Counted from the stretch's first letter, positions 12,001 through 23,527 are shown. The stretch: DNA of 64,000 bases from Casuarius casuarius (GCA_003342895.1 PTFA01000363.1:126704-190703), one strand, 5' to 3'. Notes: generated by a model not told the origin, from the letters alone. Made by a program: numbers and translations.

Positions 12001-13724
12001 TTCCGTGGCTGGGCTGCAAACACTGAAAACACACATCGCTCTCTCTCCGACTTTTGCTTAGGATTTGGGGAAAGCTCACAAGTAATGTACTAAATTCTTT
12101 TCACTCCCACCCCCAATCTTAAATGAACAGTTTCTTGACTCATTGTACCCTATGCTCAGCTTTAATGAATGACTTCAGCTCCAGAGGTAAGCCTCACTCC
12201 CCAGCCTCTTTCCTTGTGTGTCAACACCCCTCTCTCACCTCCCCGCCCTAGCCCAATTGCTTAGACCATCCTCCAGGCACTTCCAGGGCCTCCCAAGAAG
12301 GGGAAGCAGCAGAAGGACACAGGCAAAATTGCCCTCTGCTTGGGTTCTCTTTCACCCTAAGTGATGCTCCTCTTGAACCATTTTACCTACAGCACTCAGT
12401 CCACATTCAAGGGAGGCCTCAATTCTATTTTCCCTTCTCTGCTTCTTCCAAATGAGTGTTGGCTGTGCTTTGTAAACAAGAGAACAGCTACGCATGTCAA
12501 GGAGCTCATTCAGAGTTGCTCCAGAGTACACCCTGCCTCTGAGAAAGAATGAAAGGACACTTCTGGACTTGTTCTGCTCAGCTTCACTGAGTGATTGGGC
12601 TTTAAAACACATCAAATCTAAGGGTAGGCTACAATGATTGCGTGTTGTCTGGCAACACAGGCTGGTGATCATTTCACAGCACAGCTTTCACTTAGAAAAC
12701 CTCACCCCCTCCTTAAAAGGCTCCCGAGACCCTGTGTAAGCAGCACCCACAGCAAATGCACTTCAGATCTGTCCTCCTCATCCCTCATGCCTGGAGTATA
12801 CTGTGCAGTCATCCTCCTGCTGTATAAATACATGCTACATCTATAAAACGTAGACAGGGAAAGCCTGAGCAAAGTCTTCTGACTACAATGCATGTGGTGC
12901 CCTCTTTCAACACTATTCTGTATTCACTTTTCCTTTGTGCCTCAGGGGCAGCGTTACAGGATCCGAAAAATTCTGCTTTCTCCTTACTAGATCCCAAGCC
13001 TTTATGTTAAACTATTACAAGGGAAGATACAGAGATAGCAAAGGAACAAGGGATTTTCTTGTAATTTTAGCATTTATTTCATTCTTAAAGATGCAATTGT
13101 TTAAAATAAGTGATGTCCTGGCAAAGGCTAGCATTGTACAGTGCCAGACAATTTTATCATCCTAGACCATGAAGGCTCTAGTGTACAATATAAAGCTGCT
13201 TTGCTTTCTGACATGCTAGTTTTTGAGTGATAGACTGTGTCCTCTAAAATGCATAAAATGGTATGTGCAAATGGGCCAAATCTCAAAGCTTTTACTCAGC
13301 CAAAACTCCCACTATGTCAATTGGCTGCTGTTTTTTAAACTCATCCCTCTCACTAAAATCATGACCTTTCTTGGCACTGTCCCACACGTCTCCTGAGTTT
13401 TCTTCCCTTCAGTGAATAACCCCCAGTCATGTAGCTAAACCACCACAGCTGGCCTCCTGCTTTTGCTAAGTGTTTGCATCAGCACAGTGAGGTAGGTGCA
13501 CATACTGTCCTGTCGGGCAAACGATATCCCAGTTGCAACTCCACAACACAAAGCTACTGGGGGCCAAGCCTAGCAAAGCCAGAGTAAAACTGTAGACGGT
13601 GCTCCCTCCAGTGTGACATTGGGACTGCTGAACCTTACCCACTGCTGCTTGGCCTCTTCTTCTCAGAGGCCAAGGCCACCTTTGCTCCAGGCCCGGTTGT
13701 GTCATTGTCACTCATGCTCATCAG
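9029..13724. other. Non-coding stretch, no gene seen
   Basis: AT-rich intron-like or intergenic DNA. A small patch that keeps CpGs (about 9836-9880: ACGC, AACGCG, CTCGG, TACGTCC) follows the T-box-like palindrome at 9804-9821. An unresolved base is at 11603. The best open frame is about 106 residues (12352-12672, minus) and has no recognisable domain. Confidence 0.5.
9804..9821. promoter_or_regulatory. T-box-like double half-site
   Basis: AGGTGTGAAATCACACTT contains a full T-box half-site, AGGTGTGA, followed after AA by an inverted TCACACTT. The two half-sites face away from each other, unlike the classical Brachyury palindrome, in which they abut at CCTAGG. T-box proteins can bind several spacings. 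This is a motif match only; an 8-bp word also turns up by chance in 64 kb. Confidence 0.3.
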
Positions 13725-14142
13725 TAGACCCTCCGAAGGCAATGCCAACCATAGGGCCTTTGAAGTCACACCAACTCTAGGACCTTCGAAGTGACACCCA
13801 TCACAGGACCTTCAAAGTCATGCCAGCTGTAGGACCTTCGAAGTCATGCAAACCATAGGACCTTCGAAGGCAATGCCAGCCATAGGACCTTCGAAGTCAC
13901 ACCAACTGTAGGGCCTTCAAAGTCACACCAACCATAGGACCTTCAAAGTCATGCCAACTGCAGTGGACCTTCAAAGGCAATGCCAACTGTAGGACCTTTG
14001 AAGTCATGTCCATTGTAGGATGTTCAAAGTCACACCAGCTGTAAGACCTTCGAAGTCATGTCCATCATAGGGCCTTCAAAATCATGCCTATCGTAGGACA
14101 TTTGAAGTCATACCCATCGTAGGGCCTTTGAAGTCATGCCAG
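13725..14142 (+). repeat. 26-bp minisatellite, 16 units
   Basis: Sixteen tandem units run from 13725 to 14142. The typical unit is 26 bp and reads TAGGACCTTCGAAGTC followed by ATGCCAACTG or a near variant. Units 1 and 6 carry one extra base and unit 10 is 29 bp; units differ at several positions, so the array is old. Each unit centres on CTTCGAAG or a decayed form. The central CpG is intact in six units (1, 3, 5, 6, 7, 13), TpG in four (2, 11, 15, 16) and CpA in six (4, 8, 9, 10, 12, 14). This is the pattern left by deamination of methylated cytosine on either strand. Phase and period do not give a sustained open frame. The array directly abuts the GC-rich patch at 14143-14880. Confidence 0.95.
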
Positions 14143-14533
14143 GTAGCTGGCAGCTTGCTATGAGAGGGGTGCGGGTGACCCAGGGGTCCATACCAGAGCC
14201 TGGAGCCTCTGTGGGTGGTCCTGCCGGAGGAAAACTCCCTGAAGCGCTGAGCGGCCGGGTGGGGAGGCACGGCGGGGTCCTGTAGGAGCTGGGGGCTCCT
14301 GACCACCAGGCGGGCGGGCCAGCAGCACCTGGGGCCCTCAGCTGTTTCCTCAGCAGCAGCCAGCTCCACTGCAGCCTCTGCGCACGGTGTCCTGCTGCCT
14401 AGCCCCATCCCCGCAATGCGACAGTGCCCCTGGGTANGGCCCGGAGGGACACGGCCAGGCTCGGCTGTCCCTGGGTCTGGCTCCTGCCCTGCAAGCACAC
14501 TCCGTGGCCATAACGCAGCTCACGTTACCCCCT

Positions 14534-14574
14534 AACATGGCGGTGGCTCCGCGGCCTGCATGTGCTGCACGCAG
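14534..14574 (+). CDS. Candidate first coding exon fragment at YY1-type start
   Basis: AACATGGCGGT at 14534-14544 matches the YY1 consensus AANATGGCGGC at all but the last base, and the ATG inside it (14537) has A at -3 and G at +4. This arrangement is known from many CpG-island genes in which YY1 sits at the initiator codon. The frame reads MAVAPRPACAA and reaches a donor-like CAG|GTAACG, with the exon ending at 14574, 38 nt after the A of the ATG. I see no way to identify the following exon, so the gene is unknown. Chance is a real alternative in a GC-rich patch. Confidence 0.25.
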
Positions 14575-14703
14575 GTAACGCGGGTGGTGCTCCTGGAGGC
14601 CATCCCGTGGGACAGGAGGGGGAGCTCGCAGCGCGCTGGTGGAGGGCGGCAAGCGCAACCCAGTGCCGCCCTGCCTGCACGCCCCCGGGCCGGCCCCAGG
14701 TTA

Positions 14704-14717
14704 GCAGCAGAGGGCAG
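14704..14717 (+). promoter_or_regulatory. CTCF-like core motif
   Basis: GCAGCAGAGGGCAG agrees with the CTCF core CCASYAGRKGGCRS at 13 of 14 positions; only the first base differs. It lies in the CpG-rich patch beside a minisatellite, a setting in which CTCF sites are often found. Binding would depend on methylation and flanks, which the sequence cannot show. Confidence 0.5.
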
Positions 14718-14884
14718 CTGTGGGGGCGGCACGTGGCCTTGCCCGCTCCTTCTCCAGGGAGGCTACTGGCGCTGGTGCAGGGCAGCCCCAGCACTGCGAG
14801 GGGAGCGGGGCTGGGGGGCAGACCCTCTGCTCACCTCCTTCCCGGTTCCCGGTCGAGGCCTGGCCCAAAACCCCAGCGTTAATA

Positions 14885-16750
14885 AGAGAATTGTTTAGCA
14901 ACGCTGCAAAATAATCACTCTGGCTGTGGTGCCTGTTTGTCCCTTCTCAGATTCCCCATGGGAAGGAAGAAGGGGAGGGAGGGCAGGTTTTATTTGGGGC
15001 TCTGCATGGAGGTTAAGAGAAGGATTAGGGCAGAGGATTAAATGGAGGAGTGCTGGCAATGGCATAAATCAACTTGCCATGAGCCAGTACCTATTCAGCG
15101 ATTTGCAAGTGGAGTTTAGAGACAATCCAGCTGCCACTCCAAAAGTAATGGAGCAGGTGAATCTTAATACATATTTACAGCACTAACAGCAATGAATAAG
15201 ATACTTCAAACGATAAATAACTTCCTCATTCTAAAAGACCGGGGCAAGTTCATTGCTGGTGTAGGCTCCATAATTCAGCTGAGGTAAATAGGGTTGTATC
15301 TACTTACATGAATACTGAATTTAGCTGTATATCTACAAGAAGATCCCATGGATGGATCAGTGCCATGCCAGAGGAAAAGTCTTTATTTCCAAAAATGAAA
15401 CAAAAAAAAAAAGATCAGTCACATTTAACCAGTATCATCATAAAATCACAAGACCAAAGGACCAGGCTCTCTTCTTTCATTACATCGGTGTGAATTCAGG
15501 AGAAGAATATACAAGTCTGGGGCATTACGTGGAGCTGAAGGGACAGAATTTGGCTCAAAGTGCACAAAGTTTCTGCCCAACCTTTAGGCCTGATGCAAAG
15601 CTCAGCTGTAGTTAACGTGAAGATTCATGAAGTTAAGATGCTTCCCTGAAAAATTCGTCTTTGACATGGGGGGGGCACTACCACCAAGAGAAATTTTCAC
15701 TCACTTTTTTCACTCTTATCTTGGAGAAGCCAACTGAGGGCAGAATCTGGGAAAAATTCGCAACCGTCAAAGCACCTTCCTGGAGTCATTTCTCCCTAAG
15801 AACGCAGAGGAAATCACAGCTTTCAGATTGCATTTGTCATGACAAAACTAACATCAGCTTTTATGGAACTAAGCCACAAGGAAAACTTGTACTGGTTTCA
15901 CAGCAGCAGTGAGAGCAGGTTTTCATGACAGAATGATAAGACCAAGTCCTGTCTACACCAGTGGTGCAGCATTGCCAATGAGCCAGCCTTTAAAATAGAC
16001 ATTATTTTTCCTAGTGCAGACAAATAGCCCTGTAGAAGGCTGATCTCCTAATACTGTAGTGATACATTTGAGAGAGATTTATTTTACAGGATCCTAAGTG
16101 CCTGCATAATTCTCCCATATGAATTCCATGCAAATTCCCAAATTTGAAATCCAGCCATCTTGCATGAGATGTAAATCAAAGGTTAAATATCTTCCTCCTA
16201 TCTGCGAGCTTGTGAGCCTCTTTATTACTGCAAGTTGAGCCTATAATTAGAAAAAAAAAGGCCTACCACTTCAGCTTGAGGAGAAAGAATCTAGATTGGG
16301 TTCAAGATATTTAGAGTCAAATTAAAGAATATCCCAAGGAGCTCTCCCAGACAGAGGGTTGTATCTTCCCTTGCCATGGAACAGGAGCAGAGTTCGCTGT
16401 ATGCACACAAAGCTTTATACAGATCTGTGACACATTTAAAACAGAATGAACCTGGTTCTTAAGCCCATCTAAAAATGTTAGTGGACTCATCAACACTGAC
16501 CTTAAAATGAAAAATGATTTGTAACCTTTACAGTGGTGTCTTTATCATAGTGCTGTAATTTAAAGTATTTTATCCGCTCAGCTATACAATCTTACCATTC
16601 ATTTGCGGTTGTCATTTTACCTACAAAAGAATTCACCTAATATTCCCCAAAGCAAGAGAAGCCTGCTGAGTATTACAAGGGGGAAATTATTGCCAGTATA
16701 TTATATAGAATGGCTGTAAAGTTCAAACAGAGGCAGTTGTGTGTGCACAT
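14885..16750. other. Non-coding stretch with faint repeat pieces
   Basis: No gene is supported. Words at about 15950-16030 ('cctgtctacaccagtggtgcagc' type, then 'agtgcagacaaatagccc') resemble a decayed 'ctgtctacac' element of sauropsid genomes. Short A-runs lie at 15400 and 16250. The rest is AT-rich without structure. Confidence 0.4.
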
Positions 16751-16758
16751 CATGTTTC

Positions 16759-16869
16759 ATGCAAATTGCGCTTAATAGTTTAACACTGCATTATGTTTTG
16801 CCTCCTGAATAAAAATGCTTCTTTAGTTATTTTTCTAATAATCTATGTAACTTTGGGGAACTAATTAAG
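16759..16869. promoter_or_regulatory. Octamer and homeodomain-type motif cluster
   Basis: A perfect POU octamer ATGCAAAT at 16759-16766 is followed by CTTAATAG and CTAATTAAG (16861-16869) in a repeat-free AT-rich segment. Such clusters occur in developmental enhancers, but these words are also common in AT-rich DNA. It is offered as a place to look for conservation, not as a called enhancer. Confidence 0.2.
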
Positions 16870-16907
16870 GCAAACCATTTCAAATGTGCCTGATTAGCTA
16901 CCTAAAT

Positions 16908-16950
16908 CAAGTGGCCTGATTTTCAAAAGTGCTGAGTATTGAAGCTGTAA
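16908..16950 (+). repeat. Half of sauropsid 'ctgattttcaaaagtgct' element
   Basis: GGCCTGATTTTCAAAAGTGC followed by TGAGTATTGAAGCTG matches the left half of a short palindromic element frequent in turtle and crocodilian genomes ('ctgattttcaaaagtgctgagca...'). The matching right half is absent, so the copy is incomplete. Confidence 0.55.
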
Positions 16951-16999
16951 TAGAAACTTAGTGTATTGTACTAGCTGGTCATTTTTAGGTGATCAGTAT

Positions 17000-19900
17000 A
17001 GATTTAGGAGCACTATGTGAGGTATGTATGTGACATTTTTGGCTTAATTATTTTAAATATAAGTCCTTAGCTCACAGTAAGAAAATCTAAGAAATATTTC
17101 TAGTAAGTTTATTCCCCTCCTCAGTTTTCCAGTTCAGCTGTAGTAAAAGGTGCTTGCATACAAGATGGTATCAATGTGAAGGTGTTTCTATAGCTGCAGG
17201 AAAATGCTGATAGTACTTCCTGATTGCAAAAGGGCATGTGACGCATAATTAATCCATGTATGGATGAGAAGATCCTCCAAGACTGGAAATGGAAAACTAA
17301 TCAAGAGCACAGGTGACACACTGGATCCAACACATGTGCTTAAATAGAACTTCTTGGCTGCCTCATGTCTGCCTGGCTTGGAGTGCAGGCAGAGCAACGC
17401 ATGACTGTCTGCCCTCTTTCACAGAGACGTATGCTGAACTGAAGCCTAGCCACGCCTGCAAGTCTTTAATTTCATCAGCTTAGTGAGTGCTAAAGTACAG
17501 TTTATCTTGTCTGGACTGGAGTTTTGAATATACTAATTTATTTCCAGTTAACTAATACCATCCAACAGGAATATTTTGAATCCTAAACCTTTGGCCTTGT
17601 CTGCACACAGATTTTGTACTGATGTAACCAGCAAAAGCACTAGTGTGATTTATATTTTTTTTTCAGGAACATCTCCCATAGAAGCATGTCCCTGTTGGCA
17701 GCTGAATCAAAAACTGCACACAGATTCTTTGTTTTGAAGGGCCAAAGTGACTGTTGATACAGATGCCAAATTCTCATTGACTTCAGCAGGAGATCTGCCT
17801 GTGAAAGGATGAAGGCATCACATTTTTTATCAAGTATTGACTTGTGGAAGCAGCTGTGATTTCCAGCTTTATGGAGAATTACTGAGGTCTCAGATAGGAT
17901 GCCGAGGCTCTCATGGCTGAGCACCACAGAAAAAGTTTAGACTTGGTTTAGAACAAGATGACAAGTTAATTCTTCAATGCTGGATGTCATGCCTTATAGA
18001 AAGATTTACAGAGCTGTCTGTAGCAGGTGCTTTGGCTATGGTGTTTACTACTTCAATGAGAGATCAAGCAAGATGTTTAGATTTCTCTCCCACAACATTT
18101 AATGAGCAATGTTTATGGTTATGTCAGAGATATGCTTTGGGCTGTGATTATTGGCTGCAATTTTTAAGTCTAATGCAATGTCCATCTTCAATACTCACTG
18201 TTATGAGGCACCATTATGAGGCAGCAGGCCCTGTAGCCTGATCTTACACAAAACAGGGAGAACTTATCATCTGGAGGCTGGAAAGGTCTGTGAATATTAG
18301 TAGAGCATTATAAAACTGTTGACTTTTTGTGTCTTCAATCTGAAAAGCAGCCAACTAAAGGAATATGCCTATTACATATATATGCATATAAATACACATG
18401 CATGCACACATAAACAATACAGGTATGGAGACAAAATTCAACTCTGTAAGTATGGCCTGAATCAAATATGTGAAAATAAATCTTAACAACATTGTCTCAA
18501 AAGCACCACAAGAATAGGAAAGGGCTCAGACACATTTAGTCCCACTAACAAGNTGCCTTGCATCAGCTGCTCTGTAATACCTCACTTGAGGTATCCAACT
18601 CTTCAGTCATCCTTCCTCGCTTTTACCACAGGCCAAAAGCTTGCAGAGGGATGGGTGCAATCTCCCATTTCATAGGTGGCTATTTGTTGGGCCCCCATAA
18701 TGCAGGCAGGAGTGTGAGCTCTGTTTCTGAGCGAAATAGCCAACAGAAGGGTAGTTCAAAGGAAATATAAAGGACAAGACCCTGGTGGGCCAAATCACTT
18801 CAAGTATATTAAAGCTGGTGGAAGTACACAGATTTGCATCAGCTGAAGATGAGGACCGGTGTTTTGAGAACCCAGAGCCTTAGGGAAACACAAGTTCATT
18901 TTTTATATAATCCCTTACCTATTACAGGTCAGATTAAATGAGCATGTCAAAATGTAGCTGCAGGACAAAGACTGTAAAAGAGCTTCAAGCAAAGACTTCC
19001 CTTAAATATCATCTTAGTAGGACTGAATTCTTGGTAGAAGACTTCTGGAGAGATCTTCGCTTAGAAGACTATAATTCCTGCCACAGAATACAGGCTAAAG
19101 GAAAGTAGAGACTGAGCAATACTCATCCATAGGTTCATGAGAATGGAAGGAGGGATTCTCACACCGAGGAAATTGTCAAATCTGGAAAAAACTGGAAGAA
19201 AGGACATTCAGAGTAATTTACTTTGGGAGAGCTGTTCTTCAAGCAAGGCTCTCTTGGGGCTGTACCACACAGTGCTTTGGGTAGAATTGGTGATAAAGGA
19301 GTGCCAATGATCTTTGGAAAAAAGAAGTCTAATTTCTGCTTCTCATTTTTGCCATACACTGTCAAGAAATGTTGCACAGTGCTGGCGTTGCATTTCTCTT
19401 TAAAGATGGCTGGAGTAATGCTGGTAGATAGCCATCCTCTCAGTGGATCTGTGAAGCATGATGGGAATGATCCCCACAGACATCAGGGAATCTAAGTTGC
19501 CCTGGATGCTTGCTGTTGCTGAATTCAGGAAATTCAAGTTTTCTTCCCTGGGATACACATGGGCTGGATTTTGATATTTTTTTCACAGAGATGGGTGCTG
19601 TCACTAACAACTGTCACTTCTGGATGGTTCCAGGTCTGGGTGAGGAGAAGAGGAGAAAGAGGAGAGCGGATGGTGGAGGAGACAGCCTCCAGACTGCTGG
19701 AAGCAGATTTTTAATATCTGGTTCTAGCAACTACTTCCAGCACAGTTTTGGTTTGGCTGCTGACAGGCAACTGTTCTGTAGTGGCATCTACACTCTGTTA
19801 GACAGGAGACTTGGAAAGGAATTAAGGCTGTATTTTAAACCAGATTTCATGGCTCTTGTTGAGATCCTCCTGAGTGATGCCAGCATAAATGAGAATCTGA

Positions 19901-20190
19901 CCTGAGGGCTTATAAAAAGCCCCCACATTTCTAAACAAAGTTTTTTGTGTAATTAAACCTGGAAGAGTGCTGGTGCTACTTCTGAGAGAACTGAATCGGC
20001 AATGTAGTCACTTGGCTCCACACTCCTTGCTTCTGGAGGCAGCCAAATGACAGGGAGAGGGGGAGGGAAGAGCTATGATGGATGTGTTGCAGAAGCAACA
20101 GAGTGCAATAAGGTGTGGGGGGAAAGGCAAGCAATTTCCTGCTTCAAAGCACTACCCAAGGAAGACTTGTAGCACACACAAAGTGGTGCA
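17000..20190. other. Non-coding stretch with short repeat remnants
   Basis: A decayed 'ggccttgtctgcacacagattttgtactgatgtaacc'-like element start lies at about 17590-17655. Another 'cattgacttcagcaggag' fragment is at 17776-17795. A TA/CA-rich simple repeat is at about 18375-18415. An unresolved base is at 18553. A 131-residue open frame (19510-19905, plus) is the longest here; its KRRKRR basic run comes from a purine-rich patch and no family is recognisable, so I do not call it a gene. Confidence 0.45.
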
Positions 20191-20194
20191 ACTG

Positions 20195-20401
20195 AGACTG
20201 TCAGCCCACATCTGAAGGAGATGGTTTGGGAGGCTACACTGAGCTGCTCAGTGCTCACCGCCCAGCATGAGCCTGGCTGAAGCTGCAAGGCTTGCATATC
20301 TGAGGTGGCATCAGAGCTGTCATCCCACTGACAAATGGTCACAGCAGCAGAATGGTTGTCCTGCTCAGGTTGTCCTCACTGCAGTAGTTGAAGAATGTAT
20401 T
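20195..20401 (+). repeat. Left arm of large inverted repeat
   Basis: This 207-bp arm pairs with the reverse complement of 20688-20894. By hand alignment I count about 23 mismatches and no gaps, close to 89% identity. The match is strongest at both ends of the arm and stops abruptly outside it. A minus-strand open frame (20073-20342, 89 residues) runs partly through the arm but continues beyond it and has no known domain. Confidence 0.9.
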
Positions 20402-20687
20402 TTATTGTAAGGCATCACCAGGTACATCTGGGGCTAACGTATGTTACTGACAGCTTTTTTCATGGGAAGCCTGCTCTTTGCCTGGAAAGTGGACAGCTGC
20501 ATTCTTCTATGAATTCAGAATCTCCTTTCTTTGTTTAATGTGAAGGCATTTTAATGCCTGAGTGCAAATATGTATTACTTGCCAAGAATTTATATTTAAA
20601 AGTCTCACAATCATTATTTTATAGGGCCTACCAAATCTGCACTTCAGGTGTTTCGTTCATTGTATGAGCACAGAAGAACAAGTAATG
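20402..20687. other. Spacer of large inverted repeat
   Basis: This 286-bp AT-rich segment separates the two arms. It shows no open frame, no simple repeat and no resemblance to the arms. If the locus were transcribed, the spacer would be the loop of a long hairpin RNA. Confidence 0.8.
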
Positions 20688-20894
20688 AATACATTCTTCA
20701 ACTACTGCAGTGAGGAAAACCTGATCAGGACAACTGTTCTGCTGCTGTGACCATTCATCAGTGGGACAACAGCACTGACACTGCCTCAGGTATGCAAGCC
20801 TTGCAGCTTCAGCTGGGCTTATGCAGAGGGGTGAGCACTGAGCAGCTTGATGTAGCCTCCCAAACCATCTCCTTCAGATGTGGGCTGACAGTCT
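20688..20894 (-). repeat. Right arm of large inverted repeat
   Basis: This is the reverse-complement partner of 20195-20401. The differences are spread over the central part and include many transitions, as expected for an old duplication left to drift. Outside position 20894 the two copies diverge at once, which marks a clear breakpoint. I see no terminal target-site duplication by eye. Confidence 0.9.
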
Positions 20895-21496
20895 ACTGCT
20901 AATGCACAACACAGATGTTCCAGCACAACAGCGGACTATGCAAGCTGAGGTGTTAAGAGGAGATAGCCAGGCTCATTTGCACTGCCATTGAAGACAAACT
21001 CTATTTGCACAGTGTAAGGGACCAAACGGTAGTAGGAAGAATCAAGCATATTCAAGCTTCTCAGAGAAATATTAGAAACAACGGAGAGTGAAAGGAAAGG
21101 TGTATAAAATGTCTTGACAGTGCCTTTCTAAGTGAGTCGCCATGTGTTATTTTAGCCAAGTCTTTATTCATTTCTACTTAATACTGTGTGCTAATGGTCT
21201 CAGAGCTGCTGGCAATACTCAGTGGAATAATTTTAGAGCAACCTTAATAGAATGAGCAGAATAAAGAACTGTACAAATACATTGTAGCAAGATAGCTTTT
21301 TAATAGAACAGGTTATCCAAAACATCGATGGCTGGGGCTTGTGAATGGAAAAAAATCTCCCCTGTGTTTAATTACCCCAGACTGGCTGTATTTCCTTCTT
21401 ATAATTCTAAACACAGTCAGCTTGTGCTGGATGCAGTCCAGTTGGAAAGTTGGTATTTGATCAATGATGTGTCCTGTGCACAGACTGGAAGTCCAA

Positions 21497-21566
21497 AAAG
21501 GACCACCACAGCCAACCATCCAGTCTGACCTCCTGCATAATGTAGGTTATAGCCTTCCACCCTGTA
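21497..21566 (-). mobile_element. CR1 LINE tail fragment
   Basis: The words CCATCCAGTCTGACCTCC, TGCATAATGTAGGTTATAG and CTTCCACCCTGTAACGC closely follow the reverse complement of the CR1 3' untranslated region known from turtles, crocodilians and birds ('gatcatctagtctgacctcctgcataacacaggccatagaacttcaccc'). Only about 70 bp remain, so this is a strongly 5'-truncated and decayed copy lying antisense. No coding part is present. Confidence 0.7.
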
Positions 21567-23527
21567 ACGCTGGCGGTGGAAGAAATTACTCTTTGCCGCT
21601 ATTCAGGATTCAGGAAAGTGTTTCTATTTAGAACAGTACTTAAGCACACACTTAACTTTAATAATGTGCTTAATTCCCATTTAAACATGAAGTTAAGTGC
21701 TGTTTTGAATTTGAACCTTTGTGAGCAAGCACTATGAGGTCCAGTAACTTGATCATACTGAGCAGTGTACCGTGTGACTCCCAGTGAAAAGTGAAATCTT
21801 AGTTTATTCAAAAAAGTCAGATGGCTTGCTAATGTGTCTCCAGTGACCAGGTGACCTCCAGGAAGGTCTGATTTGCTTGGAGATTTTCAAGACTGTGGAG
21901 ATTCAATGGCATCTCTAGTTGCAGTAGGACACTGCTGTAGGAAACAAAACAGATATCCCCTTCCATTTCTCTTATTAGAAAGGATATGTGAATCAATAAT
22001 ATTTCATTAATTCAGTAACAACCTCCACTAAAACTCTCGAAAGACAAGAAAGAAGAGAAGCTGATTTTGTCTTCATTTCCAAGTTTTTTTTTTAACTTGC
22101 TTGGGGAATGGAAGAAACCTCTGCTGCACTATAATACCTTACTTAATTGAGCTCTTAGATTAATGTTTAAACTTCATTTGCAAGTCCATTACCAAATATA
22201 ATCATTTACAATGGTACCATTAAGGCAGATTTTTTTTCCTTTTCAAATCCACTTTTAATTCACAGTTCCCCTCACAAGTGTCCAAGGCTCTGGCAGTGGC
22301 TGCAGGTGCTGCGTTATTGATATTGTACTTACATCAGGAGCGAAAAAGAGAAACCACAGAATATTTTCAGTGGAGATAATATACAAAATTGCATGGAGTT
22401 CATATATGCTGATATGAGCCAAAAAAGGGTAAGTTAAATCTTGAATCTACTTGAACTTTTAGTTATCAAAGGAAAACAATACTAATGCTTTAAATCATCT
22501 TCAAAGTGATGATACCGTCTTTGAGAAGGTGCTAGACTGATTGCACTGAAGGCTTTTGCCCTAGGTCCATTACCTCCAAGAGATGTGCAGCATGGTCAGC
22601 ATTATCCACAGCATCCTCCAGTGTACTGAAATCCTGGCTCAGCCCAAAGGCTTCAGGTCTGCTTGATTTTCTCTGCTCATGTATTCCTCAGCCATGCTGC
22701 AAATAAATCCTCTTCACATTGCTAGTAAAATGATCCTTTTGAGCTATGCATCAGTATAAGACCACCAACTTCCCAGTACGTGAGATAGTGGACAATATAA
22801 ATGCTAACACACATCTGACCCGACTGCAGTTGAACGGGTGACTTAAAGCCAAAGATTCTCTCTCTCCCATTACCTAATCCCTGAGAAATCCAGACTCACA
22901 TCCCCATCAGCACTTTTAAAAAAATCTGGATTTTATTTTTATAACTGTTCTCAGAAGATAAACAAAGCTGAAATCGAGATANAAAAATCAGCAGTGTGAT
23001 GTTATGCAGACACCACTACTTTCAGGAAAATCAAAATTTTGCTCCTGTGTCTGTGAAATCAGGGGAAGTTCTGCCTACCCAGGGTGGTCAGATCCCAGCT
23101 CTGGGCAGGAGGCCATTTAGAGGTAATTGCTAAGGAACTTGGGTTTAATCACCTCTTCTAAATCTCCTGATGGATATATTCATTTCCTGATCCCCCCACC
23201 CACACCCTTTGCAGCCTACCTACCCATCCACCCTACTAGACCGTATAGGCAGCAGTCATTGGGACAGAGTTTTGCAGAGTCCGGAGACCAACATAACTCT
23301 ATTGCTGCAGCACAGATAATATTCCACTGTGATGGCTTGCCCACTAACATAAGGAGTTCTGCTGCTCCCAGCGAACATCGCTGTTAAAAAGAATTCCTTC
23401 CTGCTGATCAAAAATGTCTCTGGTTAAGGACAAGAGAGACCTTTCCACCAAGATGCTCGGATTAAGAAGCACATGCTGGATGGAAGCTGTGGAGTCCCTT
23501 CCAGCCCGTATGACTTGCTTGATGGGT

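Larger units (their letters stand above)
14143..14880. promoter_or_regulatory. CpG-rich patch, second promoter candidate
   Basis: About 740 bp are GC-rich with many CpGs, mainly at 14230-14320 and 14500-14700, between AT-rich flanks. It contains a YY1-type motif with an ATG (14534-14544), a consensus-like splice donor at 14574/14575 and a CTCF core match at 14704-14717. Overlapping open frames on both strands (up to 136 residues) are expected from the base composition and look non-coding. An unresolved base is at 14437. It may be an unannotated or tissue-specific promoter, an insulator, or subtelomere-like GC-rich DNA spreading from the adjacent minisatellite. Confidence 0.5.

Noticed and set aside
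14088..14498. 136-residue minus-strand frame overlapping minisatellite and GC patch
   Set aside because: It contains an unresolved base and part of the tandem array, and its composition follows the GC content. Not a credible protein.
19510..19905. 131-residue plus-strand open frame
   Set aside because: No recognisable family or clear flanking splice sites, and the KRRKRR run comes from a local purine-rich tract. Chance is sufficient.
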